Below are positions 33,828-40,566 of a stretch of 64,000 bases of DNA, piece by piece. The position numbers were made by a program, and so were the translations under genes. The notes below the pieces were generated by a model. The model was not told the DNA's origin and did not search any database. It saw only the letters and a program-made list of their open reading frames with translations. How positions within the stretch are numbered: the stretch's first letter is position 1; every line of letters begins with the position of its first letter. Source of the stretch: Pseudomonadales bacterium (lineage in GTDB: Bacteria > Pseudomonadota > Gammaproteobacteria > Pseudomonadales > IMCC2047); the NCBI GenBank assembly GCA_024234615.1, contig JACKNY010000001.1:1268501-1332500 (forward strand). The letters are read 5' to 3'.

Positions 33828-34622
33828 ATGGAAACTGTAGATAAAAGGTTTGTATTAGTTGCTGATAATGGTGACAGACTATATCCGTATAAAAAGGCTC
33901 AGAAAAGTACAGGTCGCTATGGCTTCGCTCTCACAAAGCCAGGTGAACAAGATCGCCATGGGCAAGGCACGTACACCGACAGCGTTGATGAAGTAATCCA
34001 GCGTGTTGTTAACGATGGCTGGAGCGTCAGGGTAAAAACCACCAACAAACCGGATAGGCAGCGTGAGGGTACACTAGGAATAAATAAGCGCTCAGTACAT
34101 GGCTACGAGGTTGATGAAGAGTTCGAGCATTTGGTTCAAGCGGCTGTAAAAAAGCCTCTTTCAATTTCAAGAACACAGAAACAATCGGCTGCTAATTCAA
34201 TATCTACCTCGGAAGTGCCACCAAGCAATAAAGAACACCCGGTAGATGAGGTGACCTACAAGGCTATAAAAACGAGGCGTGGCCAGCCCGAATTCCGCCA
34301 AGCTTTGCTCTCAATTTTCGGCGGTCGCTGTTGCATTACAGAGTGCTCCATTGAAGGAGTTTTAGAGGCAGCACATATTGTTCCTCATTCCATTGACACC
34401 AACTACTCTGTAACTAATGGCCTGCTATTAAGATCAGATATCCACACACTATACGATCTAAATTTAGTCGGAATTGACAGAGATGGAATAGTGTTTGTTT
34501 CTTCCACTCTGAAAGAAAGTGAGTATTGGGTATTTCACGGTCATGTTGTCCTGGATAGCATTCCGGTAACCATGTCGGAGAACTTGGAAAAACGCTTTGA
34601 TGCTTTTGAGAAAAATAGCTAA
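33828..34622 (+). CDS. HNH endonuclease domain protein in the last cassette
   Basis: 264 residues from ATG 33828, which has a good ribosome site (AGAGAGGTG); an ATG 15 bases earlier is also in frame. The N-terminal part (1-75) has KRFVLVADNGDRLYPYKKAQ and TDSVDEVIQRVVNDGWSVRV and is of unknown type. A variable linker follows. Then comes an HNH_2-type nuclease (about 150-230): GQPEFRQALLSIFGGRCCIT, the catalytic AAHIVPHSIDTNYSVTNGLL and LRSDIHTLYDLNLVGID. The HNH family cleaves DNA, often in restriction or phage defence; the role here is not shown. It is preceded by the core of site 4, and its stop lies inside an inverse core AGCTAAC. Confidence 0.82.
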   Translation: METVDKRFVLVADNGDRLYPYKKAQKSTGRYGFALTKPGEQDRHGQGTYTDSVDEVIQRVVNDGWSVRVKTTNKPDRQREGTLGINKRSVHGYEVDEEFEHLVQAAVKKPLSISRTQKQSAANSISTSEVPPSNKEHPVDEVTYKAIKTRRGQPEFRQALLSIFGGRCCITECSIEGVLEAAHIVPHSIDTNYSVTNGLLLRSDIHTLYDLNLVGIDRDGIVFVSSTLKESEYWVFHGHVVLDSIPVTMSENLEKRFDAFEKNS

Positions 34623-34623
34623 C
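34617..34623 (+). other. Lone inverse core of a broken attC after the HNH gene
   Basis: AGCTAAC is the exact complement of GTTAGCT at the left edge of this cassette (33799-33805), as expected for the start of its own attC, but I find no matching right core within the next 150 bases. The array seems to have been broken here. Confidence 0.45.
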
Positions 34624-34665
34624 ATCTATATGACCGCCCCTCGTCAATAGGCAAAACGAGTTTTT

Positions 34666-34695
34666 AAACCGGCGTCAGCCGGTTTATTCTTTTTC
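34666..34695 (+). terminator. Rho-independent terminator
   Basis: AAACCGGC (34666-34673), a GTCA loop and GCCGGTTT (34678-34685) form a perfect 8-base stem followed by ATTCTTTTTC. It ends transcription of the cassette array 44 bases after the HNH gene. Confidence 0.85.
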
Positions 34696-34824
34696 TTATC
34701 CTTTGATCTGTTGTCTCTACTGCCGACCCATTTATTGTCGTTCTACAGGTGTGCCTGCGAACAAACATCTATCGAGCATCTACCTGGCGCAGACCGTTAC
34801 TTCGGTTGCATCGAAAGAAGGCGA

Positions 34825-34918
34825 GGGTCAGGTCTTTGATTTATGATCGAGGAGTCAATGGTTATGTTGAGTAGCTTGAAGAAATGGAGGAGGTGATCAA
34901 AAATCAAAGACCTGTCCC
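34825..34918. mobile_element. 94-base element with 18-base inverted ends, REP/RAYT-like remnant
   Basis: GGGTCAGGTCTTTGATTT (34825-34842) and AAATCAAAGACCTGTCCC (34901-34918) are inverted copies, 17 of 18 matching. The wording GGTCTTTGATTTTTGATC is what I recall next to IS200-like REP-associated transposases. The interior holds only a fragment, with no transposase. The surrounding 330 bases between the terminator and ccdB hold no other gene. Confidence 0.5.
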
Positions 34919-34957
34919 CGTATTCCGTATTTGCTCATGGTCGCCTAATGTGTGGCG

Positions 34958-35276
34958 TTAAATGCCTGTAATAGCAAAATCTAAAGCGGCTAAAATTTCT
35001 GATCGAAAATGGTTAAGCGTACCAATAGGGTTTTTCAGTTTGTTACGGGGTATAGAGGCAATTTGGGGCGTAAGAATAAGAAGTTTTTCACCGTTATACT
35101 CGATGGAGGGGGTAAGCTTCCCTAAATTTTCATTTTGAAAGTATTTGAGCCGACCGAGCGGAAGTACGATTCTTGTGCCTATGTCAGAAATATAATCGTG
35201 CTGAATATCTAGAATAAAGGGGAAAAGTCTTTTGTGTAGCTTTGCTGGGGTTCTTATATACGTCAAATTGCGCCAT
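34958..35276 (-). pseudogene. ccdB: CcdB-family gyrase toxin, disrupted by a one-base frameshift
   Basis: The start ATG at 35276 overlaps the ccdA stop (TAATG) and encodes MAQFDVYKNPSKATQKTFP, a normal CcdB N-terminus. The frame then changes at a run of four C's next to four T's (plus-strand 35219-35226). After removing one base it continues as FILDIQHDYISDIGTRIVLP, GEKLLILTPQIASIP and the ending AALDFAITGI, the Vibrio fischeri CcdB style of C-terminus rather than the WGI of plasmid F. As written the toxin would be truncated. Reading the second frame alone gives 102 residues from a TTG at 35266, which lacks the correct N-terminus. The extra base could be a real mutation or a sequencing error. 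Confidence 0.8.
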
Positions 35277-35521
35277 TAGAAGGCTCTATATTCATCGCCA
35301 AAACAGCCGTACTCTTCTACAAACTGATTGTAGGCGTTTATTCCTGCTTTATGCTCGTTTCTCCATTTTTCGGCTTCTTTTTTAGAGAGTTCATGAGTTA
35401 AGGCTTGCTCCAGGGTGGCGGATAAATTAATGTGCATTGAGCGAGATTTGATTAATAAGTCACTGTTTATGCTGAGGTTAGTCGCTTTTTTAGGGGCGTT
35501 TTGATCAAAAAGTGATTGCAT
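35276..35521 (-). CDS. ccdA: CcdA-family antitoxin
   Basis: 81 residues. The C-terminal toxin-binding half, KEAEKWRNEHKAGINAYNQF and VEEYGCFGDEYRAF, is close to plasmid F CcdA (WKAENQEGMAEVARFIEMNG). The N-terminal part with NLSINSDLLIKSRSMHINLS is a ribbon-helix-helix DNA-binding region. Its stop overlaps the ccdB start. Upstream (35541-35572) are the dyad TGCGC-N8-GCGCA and two copies of GTTAGGG 20 bases apart, possible operator sites for CcdA autoregulation. Confidence 0.88.
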   Translation of the reverse strand: MQSLFDQNAPKKATNLSINSDLLIKSRSMHINLSATLEQALTHELSKKEAEKWRNEHKAGINAYNQFVEEYGCFGDEYRAF

Positions 35522-35540
35522 GTCGTAGCTCCTATGTTTG

Positions 35541-35572
35541 TGCGCGTTAGGGTGCGCATTGATATGTTAGGG
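35541..35572. promoter_or_regulatory. Possible ccdAB operator region
   Basis: TGCGC (35541-35545) and GCGCA (35554-35558) form a dyad around one GTTAGGG (35546-35552); a second GTTAGGG lies at 35566-35572. The region is 20-50 bases upstream of ccdA. The remaining 216 bases up to the next gene at 35789 hold nothing recognised. Confidence 0.3.
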
Positions 35573-35788
35573 TACTTCTTAGCGGTTTTCAACCAAATTG
35601 AAATGGTGAATTCAAGTCACAAGAATCGATGGCAAAATTGATTGATTTTGCCTTCTCTATCGGATTCAAGTAGCAAGTGCACCTAAAATATTGGAGCCTG
35701 CTGTTTCACTCCTTTTGATTCCCCGATTAAGGCTATCGTCTGATCGGGAGGGAGTGGCTCAGACGCTTAACCACTGCAAGGATATTTG

Positions 35789-37192
35789 ATGAAGTCCGCA
35801 GCTTATACAAAATCTGAATATTACGGGTATGCCGCAGGTTCGGTGATTCTGGGAGGGTTGATCCTGGCTCCCTTTATGTCTTTTTATATCTCCAGGCTGG
35901 TGCCACTGGAATTCCCACCCTCTTTTTCTCAGATACTTTTTGCGTCATCCATCCTGAGTATCCTGCACGTCGGATCAATTGATCGTGTTTCCGGAGAATT
36001 CAACTTCACCTACTTTTTCAAAATGTTGATCTTCTTCAACCTGATGGCCCTAGTGGCCTATTTTGGTGGCGACGGCAGGGAAAGCGCTGTTTTGCTGGTG
36101 CCGGGGGTATTAGTCATAGTCGTGTATTGGGTCTGTGGTGAGTTCACCCTGGCTTTAACTCGAACCTTGGTGAACAAGGAGGGTAAGGACTCCAGGAGGG
36201 CAGAGGTACGGAAAAACCTGAAGCACTTTGGTGCCGGTGTTGGTTTGTTGATTGGTTTTGTTGTGGTTAGTAGTTTTTTTGTTGATGCGGAACAATTTTT
36301 TAGCAGCGATAGTAAACCGATATTAGTACGGGTGTCTTTTGCAAATGACTTGTCCCGACCGGAAGTCCTGTCGTTGTATCAGCGGATGGAGCGTCAAGCT
36401 CTCAGCATGAAGGAAGTTAGCGCAGTTAACGCAAGGGTGGGAAAGGCTCCGAACCCGCAAGCGGACATAGCGCGACTTTACCGCGCAGAATTCTTAATAG
36501 AAGTCAGCTTGCATGAGGAATGGCAAACCAGGGCGGCTAAAACAGCGTTGTCGGAAAAGCTGCTTGGGTTATTTCAGCATCCCGCTACACAAAGCCGACT
36601 GGTCACAAACATCGAGCCGTTAATTCCAGAACCATCGTCTTCTGCCCATAGGGAACTCAGGTTTAGATTGAATCAAGAGGTTGTCAGGAAGTTAAATATG
36701 AATGAAGCTTATGCGCGTGAGGAGGTGGCGTCATTGCTCCGGCTCGCGCCAGCAGGCGTTCGGTTTGCTGAGCTAATGGATTTAAAAATACTCACTCAAG
36801 ATGGACTAGTCATCCCGATAAGGAAGATTGGTGATTTTGAACAGGTTGAAGTGGACATCGATTCAGCAAAGCTATTGCCGGGTAGTTGGCAGCCCTTTGC
36901 TTTAACTAATGATCAATCCCGCAGCTATTTAATCGAAGTTTCTCTCGGCAGAATCTATCAGTACGGGCTCACAATTTCCGAGGTTGAGCGGAAAGTTAAT
37001 TTATTTGTAGATAGCCTTCCCGCTGGATTTGATGAGCATTCCCTGAGTGACATGACGCTAATCCAGGACGCCGAAAGCAGCTTGCGGCTGGGAGATATTG
37101 CCAGAGTGGATCAGGTATTAATGCTCGAAAACCCCAAAGGAACGGGCGAGAAGGGATACCGAATTCAATGGTCGCATGAATCCAAATACTGA
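35789..37192 (+). CDS. Membrane protein with RND-pump porter-like periplasmic domain, unusual architecture
   Basis: 467 residues from ATG 35789 (the TTG before it is in frame; ribosome site GCAAGGAT). About four or five helices occupy residues 1-170. A periplasmic part (about 180-467) resembles the second porter loop of heavy-metal RND pumps (CusA/CzcA): MKEVSAVNARVGKAPNPQAD compares with [20 protein letters not shown], then a W-centred LHEEWQTRAAKTALSEKLL. Two copies of the pump pattern strand-helix-strand follow: ELRFRLNQEVVRKLNMNEAY to LTQDGLVIPIRKIGDFEQV, and YLIEVSLGRIYQYGLTISEV to SSLRLGDIARVDQVLMLEN. The RND transmembrane core and proton-relay residues are absent, so it is not a pump. 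Function unknown. Confidence 0.7.
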   Translation: MKSAAYTKSEYYGYAAGSVILGGLILAPFMSFYISRLVPLEFPPSFSQILFASSILSILHVGSIDRVSGEFNFTYFFKMLIFFNLMALVAYFGGDGRESAVLLVPGVLVIVVYWVCGEFTLALTRTLVNKEGKDSRRAEVRKNLKHFGAGVGLLIGFVVVSSFFVDAEQFFSSDSKPILVRVSFANDLSRPEVLSLYQRMERQALSMKEVSAVNARVGKAPNPQADIARLYRAEFLIEVSLHEEWQTRAAKTALSEKLLGLFQHPATQSRLVTNIEPLIPEPSSSAHRELRFRLNQEVVRKLNMNEAYAREEVASLLRLAPAGVRFAELMDLKILTQDGLVIPIRKIGDFEQVEVDIDSAKLLPGSWQPFALTNDQSRSYLIEVSLGRIYQYGLTISEVERKVNLFVDSLPAGFDEHSLSDMTLIQDAESSLRLGDIARVDQVLMLENPKGTGEKGYRIQWSHESKY

Positions 37193-37384
37193 TTGCCGGA
37201 ATCGATGGGTCAGGCTTGATTGATTTTTCCTGCTCTTTACAAAAAGGTGTCACCTATTAAATATGAGTAGACCCGGTAACTACTCTTAAGGCAGTATTAT
37301 TTGGACATCTACAATTTTTTATACCCAGGGTTAGAGAAGGATTTAATCTACTCAGCCCTTGAATAAAGCGGTAAGCTAAACTTT

Positions 37385-39205
37385 ATGGAATTACCTGCAA
37401 TGCTTGATGCTCATGGCCTGGCTGTCCTTCTCCTGGTGGGGATTGCTCTGGTGTTGTTTACCCGCGAGCGTATTCCTCTTGAAACAGCCAGTTTGGCAGT
37501 GTTGGTGCTGTTGATACTCGGCTTTGAATTTTTTCCTTATGGCGTCGGGGACGAGCAGATTCATGCGATAGACTTCTTTATGGGCTTCGGGCATGAGGCG
37601 CTGATCGCTGTTTGTGCCTTGATGATTGCCGGACAAGGTCTAGTGCGCACGGGTGCGTTGGAGCCGGTGGGGCGTCAACTGGCGCGGTTGTGGTCGGTTA
37701 GTCCTATGTTGTCGTTGCTGTTGACCCTGCTAGTGGGGGCTTTTCTGAGCGCCTTTGTGAACAATGTCCCCATTGTGGTTCTGCTGTTGCCTATCCTGGT
37801 GAGTGTTTCCCTGCGCAATAATCGACCGGCATCGCAGATACTCATGCCGATGGGGTTTGCGACCTTGGTTGGGGGCATGAGTACCACGATAGGCACCTCG
37901 ACCAATCTGTTGGTGGTCTCGGTGGCGTCCGATATGGGATTGGCACGCTTCAGCATGTTCGACTTCTTTATTCCGGCGGCCATTGCCGGTGGGGTAGCGA
38001 TTCTTTTCTTGTGGCTGGTGGCACCCCATATGTTACCTCGACGCGAGACCTTGATGGGGGATACTTCACCGCGCGTTTTTACGGCGCAATTGAATGTGGA
38101 TGAGGAGAGTTCAGCGGTAGGCAAAACCTTGGCCGAACTGAAAGATATCGCGGGAATGAATCTGCGGGTGTTACAGATTCACCGAGATGGGGGCGTGGTA
38201 CTAATCCCTTTTCCCGATGTCATTATCAAAGCGGGTGATCGTCTGAGCGTAAAAGATACTCCGGACAACCTGAAGGAAATGGAAACCGTTCTGGGGGCAA
38301 AACTTTATGTCGGCGACAAGCGGGTGGATGAGGAGCACCCGTTGCAAGATGAGCATCAACAACTGGCCGAGGTTGTTGTGACGCAGGGATCAGTATTGGA
38401 TAGAACAACCTTATCCAGACTCCGCTTTGCCGAATACTACCAGCTGATGACCTTGGCAGTGCACCGTGCTGGCGCTGAAATTCGCAAGGAAGTTGGAGAG
38501 GTGATCCTTACTGTCGGCGATGTGCTTTTGGTGCAAGGCAACCGTGAACAGATTGCCAAATTGAAGCGCAGCGGAGAGTTATTGGTGCTCGACGCTACCA
38601 GCGATCTTCCCACCACAAAACGAGCATCACTGGCGTTGCTGATCATGGCAGGCATTGTCGGCGTAGCGGCGATCGGGTTGCTACCTATCGCGGTTAGTGC
38701 AACTTGCGGCGTACTACTGATGATCATTACTCGCTGCCTGAGCTGGAATGATGCGGCCCAAGCGCTTAACACACAAGTGATTCTGATCGTGGTGGTGAGT
38801 CTCGCCTTGGGTATGGCACTGTCCAAAACCGGCGGTGCGGAATATTTGGCTCAACTCTTTGTCGGTATGAGCGCCGGCAGCTCTCCGGTCGTCATGCTGA
38901 GTGGCTTAATGCTACTCATGGCCATATTGACTAACATTGTTTCCAATAACGCCGCTGCGGTGATTGGCACTCCGATTGCCATCAGTATTGCGCAACAATT
39001 GAGCCTTCCCGCGGAACCCTTCGTGCTGGCGGTATTGTTCGGTGCGAATATGAGTTACGCGACCCCCATGGCCTATAAAACAAATTTGCTGGTCATGAGT
39101 ACGGGGGGTTATAAGTTTACTGATTTTGTTCGAGTGGGTGTCCCGCTGACCCTGATTGTCTGGCTCACTCTCTCTTGGACGCTACCCATGATTTACGATA
39201 TATAG
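37385..39205 (+). CDS. SLC13/DASS-type permease with two TrkA-C (RCK_C) domains
   Basis: 606-residue inner-membrane transporter. N-terminal helices include AFVNNVPIVVLLLPILVSVS and GFATLVGGMSTTIGTSTNLL (a hairpin motif of the family); the C-terminal half mirrors it with LTNIVSNNAAAVIGTPIAIS and FGANMSYATPMAYKTNLLVM. The cytoplasmic loop (about 225-400) holds two TrkA-C-like domains: VGKTLAELKDIAGMNLRVLQ and LDRTTLSRLRFAEYYQLMTL, each followed by a GDxLxV strand. This is the Na+-coupled anion (sulfate, citrate or dicarboxylate) permease style with ligand-binding TrkA-C loops; the substrate is unknown. It appears alone; the 192-base gap before it has no gene. Confidence 0.9.
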   Translation: MELPAMLDAHGLAVLLLVGIALVLFTRERIPLETASLAVLVLLILGFEFFPYGVGDEQIHAIDFFMGFGHEALIAVCALMIAGQGLVRTGALEPVGRQLARLWSVSPMLSLLLTLLVGAFLSAFVNNVPIVVLLLPILVSVSLRNNRPASQILMPMGFATLVGGMSTTIGTSTNLLVVSVASDMGLARFSMFDFFIPAAIAGGVAILFLWLVAPHMLPRRETLMGDTSPRVFTAQLNVDEESSAVGKTLAELKDIAGMNLRVLQIHRDGGVVLIPFPDVIIKAGDRLSVKDTPDNLKEMETVLGAKLYVGDKRVDEEHPLQDEHQQLAEVVVTQGSVLDRTTLSRLRFAEYYQLMTLAVHRAGAEIRKEVGEVILTVGDVLLVQGNREQIAKLKRSGELLVLDATSDLPTTKRASLALLIMAGIVGVAAIGLLPIAVSATCGVLLMIITRCLSWNDAAQALNTQVILIVVVSLALGMALSKTGGAEYLAQLFVGMSAGSSPVVMLSGLMLLMAILTNIVSNNAAAVIGTPIAISIAQQLSLPAEPFVLAVLFGANMSYATPMAYKTNLLVMSTGGYKFTDFVRVGVPLTLIVWLTLSWTLPMIYDI

Positions 39206-39324
39206 CATTGAAGAGTTTTTGGGGGAGCTTAAATACGATTCCTTTTACCATTCTGTGATAACAGGCTTTTCAAGAAAAACGTTAAGTGTGATTCATCTAT
39301 GACACCACTTGCTAATAGATGGCA

Positions 39325-40290
39325 TCACGCTTTGTCTTTCATACTCCGATAATCCTGGGGCGCACAGAGAAAATGTTCTTTAAAGGTTCGGCTGAAATGT
39401 GATGGATTACTAAACCCCCAACGATAAGCAATCTCAATTATCTTCATATGATCCGCCGAGGGGTTGGCGAGATTCCGAGCCACTTCTTCCAGCCTGCGGT
39501 TAATAACGTATCTTGAACAGGTCAGCCCTTCCTTTTCAAACAGTAGGCGTAAATATCGAGGGGAAACGCCATTGCTATTGGCAATGGTGGCAGGGGAAAG
39601 CATGGGGTCCGCCAAATGATGTTCGATGTACATCTTGATACGTTGCATATGGCTGGCTCTGACAGAAGATTCCGCAGCATTACCTGTCGGGCTGATCATT
39701 TGCAGTTGAGTGGCCAGTAGGGATAGCACACTTTTGCAAATATTGATGTTTTGCTGTGGCGTATCAATATGCTGTTTGTTTTGCCAAAGTCTTACCAGCA
39801 AGCTATAGATAGCGGCCCCCAGCTGCTCGTCGCCGGAAATTTTACGGCCGATAATGTCCTGTTCTGAGCCGCTAAAATATTGATGTAATATTGAACCAGG
39901 AATACGCAGAACGAGCATCTCGATGGGTTTGTTAAATAATACGGAATAGGGGAATTTGCTGTTACAAAGCGTGAAGTCGCCCGGTTTTAAATGGGCCTCT
40001 TGGCCATTCTGGCGGTTCATACTTTCGCCACTCGCCTGGACATGCATCATATAGACATCATCGTTTGATTTAGCGACCTGCCATTTTGAGTGATGAACAT
40101 CCGAAGGGTCGCAGCACACTTTTGAAATTTGGATACTACTTAAATCCCAGGTTGTTAGTTCGCCGCGATAGGTGCTGTTATCGCTGGTGTTGCACTCAAG
40201 CTGAATAAACTCCTTACAAATCAATTCGTTCCAGAACTCGAATTGCTGTTTTTTATGTATGTCATGAGTGCGGTATGTTGTAATGCTCAT
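39325..40290 (-). CDS. AraC-family transcriptional regulator
   Basis: 321 residues from the ATG at 40290, which has a good ribosome site (AGAGGGG); a longer frame of 422 residues back to 40593 crosses the divergent promoter region and is unlikely. The N-terminal half (1-190) is an AraC-binding-like domain, with FWNELICKEFIQLECN and LKPGDFTLCNSKFPYSVLFN. The C-terminal HTH (about 220-320) has MQRIKMYIEHHLADPMLSPA, TIANSNGVSPRYLRLLFEKE and WGFSNPSHFSRTFKEHFLCA. Divergent from the TonB receptor at 40567, with a 276-base gap, so it probably controls the receptor-PQQ dehydrogenase pair in response to its substrate. Confidence 0.88.
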   Translation of the reverse strand: MSITTYRTHDIHKKQQFEFWNELICKEFIQLECNTSDNSTYRGELTTWDLSSIQISKVCCDPSDVHHSKWQVAKSNDDVYMMHVQASGESMNRQNGQEAHLKPGDFTLCNSKFPYSVLFNKPIEMLVLRIPGSILHQYFSGSEQDIIGRKISGDEQLGAAIYSLLVRLWQNKQHIDTPQQNINICKSVLSLLATQLQMISPTGNAAESSVRASHMQRIKMYIEHHLADPMLSPATIANSNGVSPRYLRLLFEKEGLTCSRYVINRRLEEVARNLANPSADHMKIIEIAYRWGFSNPSHFSRTFKEHFLCAPQDYRSMKDKA

Positions 40291-40566
40291 CGGTGCCCCT
40301 CTTGCTGTTTGCGGGCTGTGGAGCAATATTGGCTCCGCCCGTCTCCTTTCGTCGCCTGTTAGAAATCCAGCTTTGGTGAACAGAATATCATAGAAAATTT
40401 GGAGATTAGTGTATTTCGCATGCCCAGTGCCATTTTGGTAAATCTTTCTTGCCGTTCTCGACAAGAACCATTTTAGCGCAAATGGTTTAATCGTTAAGTA
40501 AAAAAATATCCGGTCAAAGGCTAAATTCCTGGCCGAGGTTAAATAACTAAAACGGAGGATAAGGGC

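Noticed and set aside
34414..34647. Minus-strand frame overlapping the HNH gene.
   Set aside because: Shadow of the HNH domain; no supporting motif.
31000..35600. Integron integrase, CRISPR array, tRNA or prophage integrase as explanation of the accessory region.
   Set aside because: I searched the translated frames and repeats by eye and found no tyrosine recombinase, regular short repeats with spacers, or tRNA fold.
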